DNA from: Agapetus fuscipes
Lineage: Eukaryota > Arthropoda > Insecta > Trichoptera > Glossosomatidae
Assembly (NCBI GenBank): GCA_951799405.1
Contig: OX637350.1
Location: 7,301,852 to 7,365,851, forward strand
DNA: 64,000 nucleotides
Direction: 5' to 3'
Below the pieces are notes generated by a model. That model worked only from the letters and a program-made list of their open reading frames with translations. It had not been told where the DNA came from and searched no databases. Position 1 is the stretch's first letter. Each line of letters starts with the position of its first letter. Shown in pieces: positions 11,801 to 21,877 of the stretch. A program made the position numbers and the translations under genes.

Positions 11801-11854
11801 ACGCACCTTTATCTTCTTCGAAATTTGCTTCTTTTTCTTGATAGGGTTCGACAT
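2820..11854 (-). CDS. CNPPD1: CNPPD1, cyclin Pas1/PHO80 domain-containing protein 1
   Basis: Seen: exons, in gene order, 11807-11854, 5829-5931, 3901-4106, 3693-3821 and 2820-3506; total 1173 nt, 390 aa, all phases agree and all borders are GT/AG. Recognised from VPGHSEHAKF and LYYGKLP in exon 2, ACVSPCSLVLALLYLERLK in exon 3 and DWRVYV...LRGWFTYADL in exon 5, which follow vertebrate CNPPD1 closely (about 410 aa). Known of the family: a PHO80-like cyclin fold with membrane-like hydrophobic stretches; function is poorly defined. The C-terminal half is divergent. The first exon (MSNPIKKKKQ, 16 codons) lies 5.9 kb away, beyond a Penelope remnant and a full LINE; it is an inference from phase and a good donor, less certain than the others. 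Exon 1 may share a promoter region with the next gene. Confidence 0.88.
4368..4441 (+). repeat. 3' scrap of the CR1/L2-like LINE
   Basis: AAGCGCCCTTGAGGTG...GGCGCTG...TTGTCCAATTTATT matches the 3' end of the LINE at 7485-11036 and of the copy at 29090-29690. It abuts the Harbinger-like element. Confidence 0.6.
4473..5453. mobile_element. PIF/Harbinger-like MITE with internal duplications
   Basis: Terminal inverted repeats of at least 22 bp (TGCCCGCTTTCCACTGCGAG at 4473, complement ending at 5453). TTA at 4470-4472 and 5454-5456 is a 3-bp target duplication typical of PIF/Harbinger. Internally, a 184-bp AT-rich unit starting at 4704 is repeated at 4889, and a unit of about 95 bp starting near 5199 is repeated near 5338. 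No transposase reading frame. Confidence 0.8.
5509..5612. mobile_element. Small foldback element
   Basis: ACACTAGACACATTCTG at 5509 is matched by an inverted CAGAGTGTGTCTAGT ending at about 5612. It looks like a MITE of about 105 bp just past the Harbinger-like element, in CNPPD1 intron 2. The rest of 5613-5828 shows nothing recognisable. Confidence 0.5.
6000..7372 (+). mobile_element. Penelope-like retroelement, 5'-truncated and broken
   Basis: The reading frame starts near 6008 (LPFLDVLVTKK), has one stop at 6056-6058, then continues open to TGA 7052-7054. It encodes the end of the reverse transcriptase (ICEPAHLS...) and a GIY-YIG endonuclease: IPCSCGKVYIGTTLRS with an EH pair downstream, typical of Penelope elements. 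The finger part keeps its cysteines. 3' sequence runs to about 7372. Upstream reverse transcriptase core is missing. The element lies in CNPPD1 intron 1, opposite strand to that gene. It cannot move by itself. Confidence 0.85.
7048..7089 (+). ncRNA. Hammerhead-like motif of the Penelope element
   Basis: Order of parts fits a hammerhead ribozyme: CCG (stem I), CTGATAA, stem GCCCAT/ATGGGC with a 7-nt loop, GAAA, then CTGTC and CGG closing stem I. The canonical core is CTGATGA, so one core G is A here. Penelope elements are known to carry hammerhead motifs with a very short stem III. The element's stop codon lies inside the motif. Likely inactive; the call rests on motif reading only. Confidence 0.5.
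7485..11036 (-). mobile_element. Near full-length CR1/L2-like LINE
   Basis: Minus-strand non-LTR retrotransposon in CNPPD1 intron 1. Its 3' end is an AAT/ATT microsatellite at 7485-7504, its single large ORF is 7559-10624, and about 400 bp of 5' leader reaches to roughly 11036 (the edge is soft). 3' ends of the same or close families recur at 4368, 29090, 39176 and 49262. I could not define a clean target duplication. Confidence 0.82.
7559..10624 (-). CDS. LINE polyprotein: APE endonuclease and reverse transcriptase
   Basis: 1021 codons without interruption. The APE-type endonuclease comes first (ATWNCRSL near residue 72, TETW at 101-104, later GDMNIR and HTDHRLV); the reverse transcriptase follows (YRPVSSVPFISKIIEK, AAFDTVDHS, CGVPQGSVLGP, YADD at about 732-735). 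The C-terminus has LDYCNGLFWGLP, typical of the CR1/L2 group. Catalytic motifs are all present, so the protein could be functional. A separate ORF1 was not seen upstream. Starting Met is at 10624; the reading frame's basic N-terminus precedes the endonuclease. Confidence 0.92.
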   Translation of the reverse strand: MISYSIEQLLSWRDWNSTVDVDVLTANGLHQSVKLSTFKPRFRGKRSGRKVKLCQLNRGRHSTQSHRNLKIATWNCRSLTRRVDIVDDVISEHCIDILALTETWHEGSEDLSIKRLRSMGYSVIEKARKMPPTESAHITNHGGVVIVVKNGFRVSQIQSVPEFSSFECIAGVFTSRGSSVLIVNVYRPGSKPPCTLFFDEFKKLLTRLTTYSMLVFIVGDMNIRLDRAEDGHSTKFLCMLHDFNFHQRVNQVTHDAGGILDVVICNAGDPLLQCQVLDIGHTDHRLVTAVTVFNPPKPIFKRITNRPWRNFNVEQFQCELSGSDICNKNFIASADTNKLIKSYNSTMLSLINKYAPLKTTIRRQRRSECWFDEECRCGKAEMRRLERRYRRCRTETARATWMNAQTIYWTLIRRKRSSYWTRKMETEAKNPRALWKSMSFVLGKSSTQHPELPASEFSRHFSEKLRRIRESSAATIFNPPESNNCCNVIFSFKPVLLNDVVKLVLTCPNKQCKLDPIPTWLVKRCLSEVAPILSALVNKSLTTECIFPTELKKSIVTPILKKSSLPADSVENYRPVSSVPFISKIIEKAVVWQLTQHMERGGYLSKFQSAYRKAHSTETALLRIVNDVIAAVGDGALAMVAVLDMSAAFDTVDHSILITKLDRLYGVRGGVSKLLSSYLKGRCQTVDVDGESSGMPMDCGVPQGSVLGPLLFTLYTNDLESTVLMNGTSYYSYADDILLCRFCQPSMTDACSLEMVRCIEVVAEWMARCRLRMNPDKTEFIWMSSPGRKHLLGSSPIKVMGLDVYPSSSIKFLGVHLDNTLSMSTQISSTVSSCFFHLRQLRWVRNCLTSEAAKILIASFVVSRLDYCNGLFWGLPRFQQSRLQSVFNAAAKLLLGGQKTDHVSPLLRRLHWLRVPERIEYKICVSVFNALRGVAPSYLCELCRVDQIGGKRCTLRSAQSDAVNRLQLPLRRNRTGFGDRAFSSAGPSCWNSLPLELRTETSVGSFRKLLKTHLFNRSFNT
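11195..11440 (+). mobile_element. Reverse transcriptase scrap of another LINE
   Basis: HYADDVA, one stop, then EETLCGDLEILSKYFRTWHL and a PNSTKS stretch resemble the palm/thumb end of an insect non-LTR reverse transcriptase. The frame is broken and short. Confidence 0.6.
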
Positions 11855-13307
11855 TTTGGGTTGTTGATAACGAGGTTTGGCAACCCGAAGGTCGATTGCG
11901 AGGAAAATATTCGAGGGTGGCTGGTGGTAACTCCTTAACTACTTTGTATTAATACTTTAATAATAACTACGAATTGATGTAACTAAAAGGAGAAACTACG
12001 TAGATGATACAGACTCAGACAACGGGACATGCAGCGGGGCGCGGGCGAACAGCGCGGGCGTCACGGAGCGGATTTATTATAATATTTCGACGATTTCGAC
12101 TTGTCGCGGGTAGCTATGGGTAGCTACTATACGGCTAGTGTTGGGACAAGTTGACTCACTCCAATGTGAATACTTTCCACAAACAGATATAATCGAAAGT
12201 AGTTATATTGTCTATGTCCGTAAAACTTCTACAACCCTAGATTTTTAACCAAACAACAAAATTAATATCGATTTTGTTTGGTTTGGTCTTCTGTCATTTC
12301 TAAAAAAATGTTTTAATAGATTTTGTGCATTAAATAAAATGTGAAAAGATCAACTCTCCGACTTATTTTTTCTTTGGTTGAGTGAAATAAGAAATCAACC
12401 AATGTTAGATGCAACTTATGGGTATTACGGAAGACGTAACGAAAAAAATGAAACATGGTTAATTTATGTTTAAAACCTATTATTGCACTTTAACCTTATC
12501 CATCATCTAAATATTGGGTAATATTTTTTATAGAATATTTGTGTGTGTTTGAGTTAAAAGTATATAATGTCCCAGAAGTCACGAAGTCCAAGGAATGGAA
12601 ATATGACCCTCAGCTATGAACAATCATCGTGGTACCAAATTTAATGAAGTGTAATGCAATATGATGTGCTCGACTCGACTTTCTCGCTCATCTCAAAGTT
12701 ATTGTTCATAACGAAATTACTTTTATAGGAAAATCCCTGGCTGTGGTCTATGTACGTAGGTACAACAACAAGCACTATGACGATTTTCTTAGTCACAAAT
12801 TGAATTGCGTAGAAATACTTGGCACGTGCGAATCTTGTAGGATGTGCTGATCAATTACAGGCACATTTAAACTGTTTGACGAATGTCGGGCTTCCTAACA
12901 AGATGTCTGCGAGGGGCCTGACCTAATCTATTTTAAGTATGTCTCGTGCTTGTGGGGCTGCTCTTATGACAGCTTTTGATTAGCCAGCCCAAAAAAGCTA
13001 GCGTGTATTCAGTTGATGTGACCTGCTGAGTTTTTAAGCAAGTAGCTTTATAAATTCTGTTTTTGGTGGTTAAAGACCTGTAACGTCGCCCCGTCAAGAA
13101 AAATAAAAAAATTGGAAAGTTGTTTGAACTCCATTAGCAATCATTGTGTTAAACTGCTCTTCCCAAGACTTAATAATGTTACACCTACTTTTGTAATTTT
13201 TATTGTACCTACTTGTTATTGAATTCTATGTGAATTTTGCCAAAGTAAATAAATGTTGTAGGTATGATGAATGTTTTGATTAATTCTGTGTTTTGTCGTT
13301 GTTCTAG
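11855..13307. promoter_or_regulatory. Divergent upstream region, CNPPD1 and membrane-protein gene
   Basis: It lies between the inferred CNPPD1 first exon (-) and the next gene (+). 12020-12130 is unusually rich in CG dinucleotides for this AT-rich window, so it is the best candidate for a shared promoter. TTCTAG at 13302-13307 looks like a splice acceptor, so the + gene probably has an untranslated first exon here. The remainder is AT-rich with no recognised element. Confidence 0.4.
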
Positions 13308-13313
13308 TTATGA

Positions 13314-16300
13314 ATGCACATCATGAAAACCAAATGCTTTTTCATATTTCCTGTTCTTGCTACTTTATTGCTGTTCATCGTCTTCAACACTCAAAAACCT
13401 GACTCTTTACAAAACATTGTCTCTCAGACTCACCAGCAAATCAGGAATTTTCAGGTACAACTTTTTCATTTTGATGCTCTAATTTTTTGTTATGATAATA
13501 AAAATAATGCATAAATATTAGTCATATGGTAATGTACAATCAGCTGTACAGCAATGTATATTTTTTTCTAATCATGAGATGAATGATCATGAAAGTTAAG
13601 GTACAAAAGAATGTGATTAGATGGTTTGGGCTTGTGGAAAGAATGAATGATGAAAGACTGACTAAGTGTACATACAGAGGAAGTGTAAAAGGATGAAGAG
13701 GTAAGGGACGGCCGAGAAAAGTATGGAGTGATCAGATTGAGGAGATTGATGATGGGTATGAATGAATCGAAAGAGGTATGTAAGGATAGGAAGAAATGGA
13801 GGCAGCTTTGCAGAGGCTCTGGCCGCCCCTAGTGGAATGGCTACAGAGTTACAGTTATAGAGATAAATTTATGAAACCACAGAATATGGCTTTTTCCATA
13901 AATTGATCTCATTTTCATTTACAAATATCCTGGATTGCCATTGTTCATTCTACAACTCTCATCTGTGTTTTATTTCTTTAAGTCACAATGTGATGACAGA
14001 ACATTTATATTTTTAGGAAAATTTAAAAGATGCAGAAGAAAAGCATTTGCTAGCTGATGAGAAATACTTGCAGCTTTTGGGATTAAGAGGAAAAGTAGAA
14101 GAAGACTGGCATAACACGTCCATTCCTGCCATCGTCAGCTACGTCCTCGATGGACAATACATGCAAGCTGTTGGCTTAATACGGAATATTGCATCTAGAC
14201 TGCCAAACCATACACTCCTGCTGTACGACCTGGGTCTCGCCAAGTATTCAAGAAATACGGTAAATATTTCATCTTATTGAAATTAAATGTTTTTACTAAT
14301 GCATTCATCTTATTAATGATGTAGAAGCAGCTATGATATTGCTAGAGAATCAGTTTTAATTTAAGTGGCCTTTATGAAACCAAATAAATATTTTTTTGTC
14401 TATCGACGTCTAATTACTTTCATCCTAGTCTGGACTGATCTTACATTCATACGCTTTGAAACCATTGTAGGGAACTGCCAAACTGTTGAACATTATTAGG
14501 CATGAAAAATGTATGTGTTTGTTTTGTACACAAAACAAGAGCGTTGTTAAAAAATGTAACTGACAAATCAGAAACTTATTCGAAAGTTGAGAACTCGTAT
14601 AACTAAACTTGTATAAAGTAGAAAGGAATGAGGTCAAGTTCATATAAAATATGCCAACCGAAAATTTGACATTTCTATGTATTTGTTTTAAATCATTGCA
14701 TTTAACCTTTCCAGGTACTTTCTCACTGCAATAATACAAGATGTACTGTCATCAACTTTGACCTTACACCTTTTCCATCTCACGTAGTGGAAGAGAGTTT
14801 GCATGCATTCAGGCCATTGATTATACAGGTATTTTTTCACATTATCAATTATGCAGTTATAATTTACTTTTATGATATTTATGATTGTTTTATGATTATT
14901 TTAGGATGCATTAAATAAAGTGGGAGCCATAATATTTGTGGAGTGTGATCAGCGTTTTGTCGGGGATCCGGCCCGTGTCTCTGACTTGTACAAGGCAGCT
15001 GTGGAGGGAATCGGCATCATTGCCTGGCCCACTCGGCCTGCCGTCTCCTCCCTCACCCATCCCAAGATGTTTGAGTATTTCCGCACTGACGCAGATAACT
15101 TCCTGTTTCTGCCGATGGTGGAGGTGGTTGGTCTAGTGATAGTCAGATCAGAGACTATTACCAATCACATCATGATGCCTTGGGTGCAGTGTGCCCTTAC
15201 TCAGGACTGTATATTTCCCATAGGTAAGTTTTCCATGCTCTTAAAAATGATTTGTTCCTTGATTCAGTAGGTTGGTATGAGGCTGACCCCTCCCAACCCC
15301 CCCCCCCCCATGCTGCAGAAACTTGGTACACATTTGCCAACGACATCAGGTTTCACAGAAGGCGGCAGGAGTTGTAAGGTTTATGTTAATGTGAGGTTTG
15401 GTTTATTTTGTATGTACACATGCAGCATATGGAAGGGCGAACTTACATGTGCCTGCTTGTGGGCATGCATTAAGTATGAGCTTCTAATGTCAATATATCT
15501 TTGTAACTTAGATCATAGATTCTATTTAGCCAAAGGTGGAATTGCTAACCTTACGTTCATTTGAGATTCAAGTTTTTGTTTGTAAGTACACACACAACAT
15601 GTGAAAGCATAAAAAATACATGTGCTTGCTTGTGTACATGCGTGAAGTTCGAATCTTAGGCTGGTTTTAATGTCGCGCTGACCGTCAGCGCTCACGGCTC
15701 AGCTGCGCTGAGGAGCTGCGCGCACGACCGCTGAGCCGTCAGCGCTGACCGCCATGCGCGCTGACAGCTACGCGCCATTCTAAAACGCTTCCTACAAGTT
15801 CATATATTTTGGCTGTCAGCGCTGATGGTCAGCGTGTTGTCAGCGCAACTCTAAAACCAGCCTAAATCTCAGATTAAAGATAGTCAGTTCTGCGAAGGCG
15901 GTAGTAATGACGTATGTTTTAAAATAAAACAGCGCCGGTTCTATCCTCGTTTGAGTTATTGAAGGATAGCTTTAACTCTGAGTTTTTAGATGTCATTATT
16001 ATTAAGTAATAATTCATTCTATTGACATAAATGCATTAATAATTTTATTACTTGTTTCTAAGCTAAGTCAAAATGAATATAGCTGTATTATAGTGCCTTG
16101 TTGCTAACTCTGGATTTGTTTTATGTTTTCAGGTGCTCAGTCGGGAGGCTGTCGATATGACAAGAAGCCGCAATACAGATACTCTGGCTGTCATAATTAT
16201 GATGCTTCGGCATTTAATATTGTTTTAGGGTTAAAATATAATTTAGACGAAAGCCACTACACCTACAAGGGTTCAGATGATTTCTTTAGAAAAATAAGTA

Positions 16301-16416
16301 ATGAAAAGGCATCTCAAGAATACAAGCAATTGGAGAAAAACTCAACGTATGCGTTATCCGATGTCACAGATGAAAATAGCAGCAACAAAAGTGAACAGAC
16401 CGATGCACTCTTGTAG
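13314..16416 (+). CDS. Type II membrane protein, glycosyltransferase-like (DUF1647-like)
   Basis: Seen: exons 13314-13454, 14017-14259, 14715-14828, 14905-15223 and 16133-16416; 1101 nt, 366 aa, all GT/AG. Residues about 8-25 form one hydrophobic segment after a short basic start, so a signal-anchor with a lumenal body. The body has HTLLLYDLGLAKYS, FDLTPFPSHV, DALNKVGAIIFVECDQRF, SLTHPKMFEYF and AQSGGCRYDKKPQYRYSGC, and an acidic, low-complexity tail. I recognise it as an invertebrate family of unknown function with a nucleotide-sugar-transferase look, possibly DUF1647; this name is from memory and untested. Golgi location and transferase activity are inference. ATG 13314 is the first in frame; a second Met lies three codons later. 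Confidence 0.78.
13590..13862 (+). mobile_element. RTE-like LINE 3' fragment
   Basis: IRWFGLVERMNDERLTK and GKGRPRKVWSDQI parallel the C-terminal end of the ORF at 26611-28384, with several stops and shifts. Inside intron 1 of the membrane-protein gene. Confidence 0.7.
15267..15655 (+). repeat. Two diverged SINE-A pieces
   Basis: GGTTGGTATGAGGCTGACC at 15272 starts a first copy (with a C run) reaching about 15525. A second, partial copy runs from about 15558 (GTTCATTTGAGATTCAAG) until the GC-rich foldback element. Both are in intron 4 of the membrane-protein gene. Confidence 0.65.
15656..15865. mobile_element. GC-rich foldback MITE
   Basis: Inverted ends TTAGGCTGGTTTTA (15656) and TAAAACCAGCCTAA (to 15865). 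The interior is dense in CAGCGCTGAC-type words on both strands, so it can fold strongly. It interrupts the SINE-A piece. Confidence 0.72.
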
Positions 16417-16615
16417 TATTACCATTGTTCCCACTGATTGCTATTTTTTACCTCATTTAGTTTATTATTCTGATAGCAGTGCAGCTTACAATTTCTCTTT
16501 CGTTTTTGACTCACCTTCACGTGCTAGTCAACAATAATTCTTATTTCTCACAAACCTTAATAATAATGTTACCACACCCTTAAAAAGAGTGGCTTCTACA
16601 CAGTACACAGACCTT

Positions 16616-16621
16616 AATAAA
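16616..16621 (+). terminator. Likely polyadenylation signal
   Basis: AATAAA 200 bp after the stop codon of the membrane-protein gene. Confidence 0.4.
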
Positions 16622-18548
16622 CGTCACTGAAATGTGCAGAGTGCGCTGCTATGATATTCGGGGCTGCCAGCTGATAAAAGTAATGAATACCATTTAGTTT
16701 TTCTTTTGCAATATACTCCTTAATTTATATTTTAAATATATAAAATAAGAACCACAAACAAAAAACACAGCTAACTTTACAGTTAACTGTCAAAAGTGTA
16801 ACTGACAAGATGGTGTGCGGAGTTCTGTTTAACTTGTATCTGTGTACCACTGTTATTTATTTACCAACCTGCATAATATTTTTTGAGCCTCAAAAGCCTT
16901 ACAATAAATATAACATAGCATACCTAATACTTTTGTTCCTGTATGGAATAACAATATTGTATTTTTTACGCTTAGCATAAAAGTTTGGCTTGGGTTAATG
17001 CAATCAAGGATTCCAGTGCTGTCACAACACCAAAGTTTTTTAAAGAATCACTCCGGCTGCTGCATCCACTATTGTCAATCTCAAGTGAGTTTATCATGGT
17101 AAAGAATCTAGAAGTGAACTTGGAAATGTTTACTTAATTATAATAATAATTAATTATACTTTGTTGATAATAAAATTCATGTGCTCACACAATAGCTATT
17201 TAAGGTTTAAGATATGTATAATATTTGTAGCTATAATATTATAATGTTTTATTATTAAGCAATGGATACATTATTGATTTATATAAATAATTTTAATGTT
17301 TAAATCATTAGTGACTAATATCTTAACCTTTTTCACAAATTCATTATCATCAACCATTGTATTTATTTGAAATTCATAAAATAAAATTCATCTTTGGCGC
17401 GCAAAAAACTTATTTGATTTTATTAAATTAACGACTTTTCATGTAGAGCAACCACTGGTGTCTTTCTCAGTAATTGCTGGAATATATATGTATAAAACAA
17501 ACTCATAAACATAACACATGGATTCAAAACAAAAAGGCTGTAAAAAAATTGTGCCATCACCCCACTGAGTTGCTAACCAAATAAAGTCATAAAAATAAAA
17601 AAAAGATTCCCAAGGATTATACTCAACTAGACCGGTCATGGATAAAGTAAGGCCTTTTAACCCCTGACGATGATTTTCACTTCGTAGTATCTTATTTTTT
17701 TGGCTCTTTGGTGAAAAAATTTGATGATCATTTTACCTAGACCCATTGAGGTATATATACTAGAGAAGTAACTCTTCTCGAAACACGTAGCACCCTGCAG
17801 TAGGTCAAAAATCGTACTCGAGAAAAACGGCCCGTCAGTCTCACCAAACCCGGAAAAGTCGCATCTACCTATCGTTATAAAGAGCTTTGACTGCTCTTAT
17901 AAGTAGAGGCGCTAATATCTCAGTTTGACTAAAGGATCGTGCGTCTTAATCACCATTTTTGTTCAAGTTTTGGGTCAATGAAGGTAGATATTAGGAAATA
18001 TAAAATACAGGAATCTGTAAAACTTATAACTTCACTGGTAAATGAAATTTTGTTTTAATCGCCGTGTCTAATTCATGGTCAAATTATAAAGTGAAATATT
18101 ATTACTACGCTCGCTCTGCATGTAGCAAAACCCAGCCATTTCCGTACTTCCCCCCAGAGCAGATTCCACGCGGAGTTAAAAACTTTGTCTTCGATCTAAA
18201 AACGTGAACTATTCAGTAAAAAGGACATTATATTCCATCGCTGCAAGTTTTATTCGTAGAGAAGGTAATATTACACTTATTATTATATGGTGAAGTTCAT
18301 TTCAAACATCGGATACGATATTTTATCATATTGTTTTTTTTGCAGGTGGGATGTTTTTCTCGACCAGAAAATTTCAAGCCGCAGGTGAAAGCGGTCCAGG
18401 AAGTGTCTCAACTTGAACCAATGTACGTGTTTTGCTGCTTCCACTCCGAAGAAAATTTATAAGAAATCCGCCGGGAAGATTACATGGACCGCTACTCATA
18501 AAATGACATGGGTATTGTTATTTTATTCATTTTCTGAACGCTGTTTAT
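16622..18548. other. Intergenic, no gene seen
   Basis: AT-rich sequence with short open frames that match nothing I know. ACCTAGACCCATTGAGGTAT near 17735 reappears inverted near 21285; the sequences around the two do not otherwise match. Confidence 0.5.
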
Positions 18549-18632
18549 GTTCTCCGCTGGGAACCGAACTCAAGACCTTCGCATATTGAGTCTGTGGCGT
18601 CAACCACTAGACTATACAGCCGTGAAAAATGT
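18549..18632 (-). repeat. tRNA-like SINE head (SINE-D)
   Basis: On the - strand: TAGTCTAGTGG (A-box-like) and GAGTTCGGTTCCC (B-box-like) about 35 bp apart, with a CCACAGACTCAATATG middle. It looks like the tRNA-derived 5' part of a SINE rather than a tRNA gene, since the ends do not pair. Confidence 0.55.
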
Positions 18633-19370
18633 GAAAAAATGTTTTGTGATTTTGTTGTGTTGTGATTTGGAGAAAAGTGTCAAAATAAATCATTGTTACT
18701 ATAATAATTGCTTACCAAGGTCCAAAAATTCTTTAAATAAGGATATTTTGATTGAAAATTGCAAAGATGAATTAAAATTTTGAGTCCGCATCTCATGCAC
18801 ATGCGCAAGCAACCATATTATGTTGGTTAATTGCAATTATTATACCCATGTAAGGAAAGTAATTTGATAATTTGGCCGCCTTTCCCTCAATTGGCATAAT
18901 TCAACCATTTTTTTTAGATGATAATTATGTTGTCAACCTCACTGACCTGCCAATCAATAACTTTAGTACCAAAATAGAAAACTGTCTTAAACTATTCCTA
19001 CATACTTTATGTTATATTTCTGATACAACAATAGATTTAAAAAAAAACATAATAATTTCTGTATCTGATCTTGTATCTTATCTGCCAATAAATAAAACAC
19101 GTAAATATTCACTTTTTGTTTTATTTTTTGTACGAAATGGGAGTAGGTATGGAATAATAATATGAAATAATATTATAGGAGCATGGCATAGCGCGTGTGT
19201 ATAAGTGCACTAACACACACACGTACACGCACACGTCGTGGTTAATGCTCTTAACACTACGTGATGCTAGCATCTCGATAAAACCGGAAATACAAAGAAA
19301 TATTAGGAACTCAGCTCTCTATATACCTATACTCTGTGAGTCTCACCACCGCAGACTTACTCAGAGCAGG

Positions 19371-20181
19371 CTTAGGAATCTTCCATACAACGCTATTGAC
19401 CACCAAGCTTCCTTACTCTACCAGTAGATGCTGCTTTATTGGTTCTTGTCCAAAATAATAGTAGGAAACTACTATTTGGTATTACCGATATTCCCTTGAC
19501 AGCCAAAATGGCGCCCACAGATAACGCTTGCTTGGCGTGGGGTCGTAAGTTTTTAACCGTTGAATGCTGTTTTTGGCTGTTTTCACAGGCGTTAAATTGT
19601 GCAAAAAGTTATTTGAAAAGAATATAATACTTTGTGCGTGAAAAAAGTGCGTGAAAATGGTGTATTGGTGGCCTGGTGCCGGACAACGTATTTCCGTCGT
19701 AACCTCAAAAAAAATTCGTTCACAAATATAAGACAGCTATAAAGTAAAAAAAACCTTCATGTTTTTGTTACGTTCCAGCTAAAAAATACTAGTGCCTCTA
19801 AATAAACTTTAATTGACATCAAACTTTCAAAATGATTTACATTATTTTAACTTAATTTGCCAAAACCTTAATTACCTTAATTTAGCTTAAAACCAAAATG
19901 TAGTTCGGTGTATTATTTAAGAATGTATATTTGTGTAAACTTGTATATTTTATTTTAAAAGAAATAAATTTTGAAAACAAAAAAAAAACTTTTATTTGAC
20001 ATGACCTTACCATTAGTTTCCTATAATATCAAAAATATTTTAAATAAATTTTAGGTATAAGTGATATTATACATTCCATAATATTATCAAAAGCTTCCGT
20101 AATCTCCCCAGAGGTGGCTAAGATTCTAGCATTCCCACTTTTTTTTTTAAGTGGGATCTCTATAAACCTATAATACTCTAT
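19371..20181. mobile_element. 0.8 kb repeat element, copy 1
   Basis: Nearly identical to 40566-41362 in the same orientation. ACTCAGAG flanks it on the left (19360-19367) and right (20183-20190), a likely 8-bp target duplication. No transposase; the short frame starting MAPTDNACLAW is present in both copies but resembles nothing known. An A-rich stretch near 19975 precedes the last 200 bp. Probably non-autonomous; class unknown. Confidence 0.7.
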
Positions 20182-21877
20182 GACTCAGAGAGCGGACGTG
20201 ACAGGTGCTAATACATACTGCTATAAATGGCTAAATATTGTGATTGGAGTTTTCAAACACCTTTGTTTGTGAACTTGATCAATTATACTACATGCACAAA
20301 TTAAAAAAATAGAAAATCCTAGCACAAATTAATTATTAAAACAATTGTTTAACTTTAAAAATTTCGTCGCTGTGAAGTCAGCCCGACATATCGAACGCAT
20401 GAGTAGAGCTTCATATTTTTCCCCTACAAGTAGGGGAAAAAATATTAATGAAAATACGAAACAACGTATGAGCTACATTTTGTGTTTCAATCGATGTTTA
20501 TCGACTCATGAACTGTTTGCAATTTTAAAATATTACGCGACCTTATCAAAGTTGCAAATAATATACTTTAATAATTTATTTTTCAAATAAAAAAATGCTA
20601 AAAAAGTATTTTGTAATTAATTTCACACATTTGACATGGACAATACGATTTTATACTGCCGGGTTGCCGTTGTTAGCTCATACCCTTTTTAGTAGCTAAA
20701 TACTCTAGTGTCAAGTTTGCCCGCCGAGAAAAATCAAATTTGGAACAGATATTATGTCGAGAACGTGTATAATATATTGTGAGCATATATCTGAATATAC
20801 TATTGAGTTATGGAATATACTGTAACTCAATGGAGTATACGGGAGCTCAATGGAATATATTTCCATAGGAAAATACTACAGTTTTAAATTATAGTGGAAT
20901 TAAGTGTTATTCTAACTTTCCATAGAGCATATTCAAATTATCTGAATTCTTTATCAAACCTTTGTTAATACATTTTACCATATAAAAATGTTAACTGTAA
21001 TGTTAGTTTGGAAATTTCATTTAAATCTTACAACAATTAAATATTATTATTGTAGGGGAATTCTGTATCATAGAATAATGAGATCTCAACCCTTTTTGTC
21101 GTGTTTAAAGTGTGCCATGTGTTTCGTAAAATTATTGCTATCTCGTTTTAACCTGAGAGTACAGTGCGCGTTATTCGATGCAGAAGCGGGATAAAAACTG
21201 ATTGTCTCCTTGCATCTGCAAGGAGACAATACAACGGACTTCGGCTTGACATTTTTTTCCTGATTGTATGATTGTTGCGACTCTATATATATACCTCAAT
21301 GCCTAGACCTAAAACAACATAAAGGATATTTTGGAAAGTTTTGACTCCATACTGAACAACGCGTACTTTTTATCACATCAAATGATTGTGTCGAAGCTTT
21401 CAAAAAAATCTACTTTTTCTTTTTATAAAAAACAGGCGTCTCTACAGAAAAATAATTAATAGTACCTAATGAAAATCTGAAAGAAAAAATATTTTTATAT
21501 TTAGTTAGTGATAATATTCTCACTCAGTTGGGTTCATTTAGAAATGAAAACTTCGTTTTATTCCATTACTAATGCAAACATTTTAAAGCCCAATCTCAAG
21601 AAAACATATTTTGCTTTTATTACCTACCTACCTATTTGCCAACACATTATTTTTTACACTTCTGTTACATGGCTGCATATTGACACTTCATCTTAGCCAG
21701 GAAATCTACAACAAAAGAAGAAGAAAAACATTTTGACATTGACAGCTGTCATTTGGAATTTTATCATTATGAAATTTGAGTCATCGACGCAGAGTACGTT
21801 ATTGCATCGCAAGAAGTTTTTGCGTCTTTGCGAAAATATTTTTTAAATAATTTATAGAAAAAATCTCAAAAGTGACA
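20182..21877. other. Intergenic and upstream region of the caspase gene
   Basis: AT-rich. Near 20640-20735 is a piece resembling the repeat at 35465 (GCCCGCCGAGAAAA). 20770-20880 has recurring GAATATAC/CTCAATGG words. A perfect hairpin lies at 21201. No promoter motif is clear; the caspase start codon is at 21878. Confidence 0.45.
21201..21230. repeat. Perfect 14-bp hairpin
   Basis: ATTGTCTCCTTGCA, 2-nt loop TC, then its exact complement. About 650 bp upstream of the caspase start codon. Confidence 0.85.

Noticed and set aside
17739..21310. ACCTAGACCCATTGAGGTAT and an inverted match 3.5 kb later as ends of a large transposon
   Set aside because: The similarity does not extend beyond about 25 bp and no transposase lies between.
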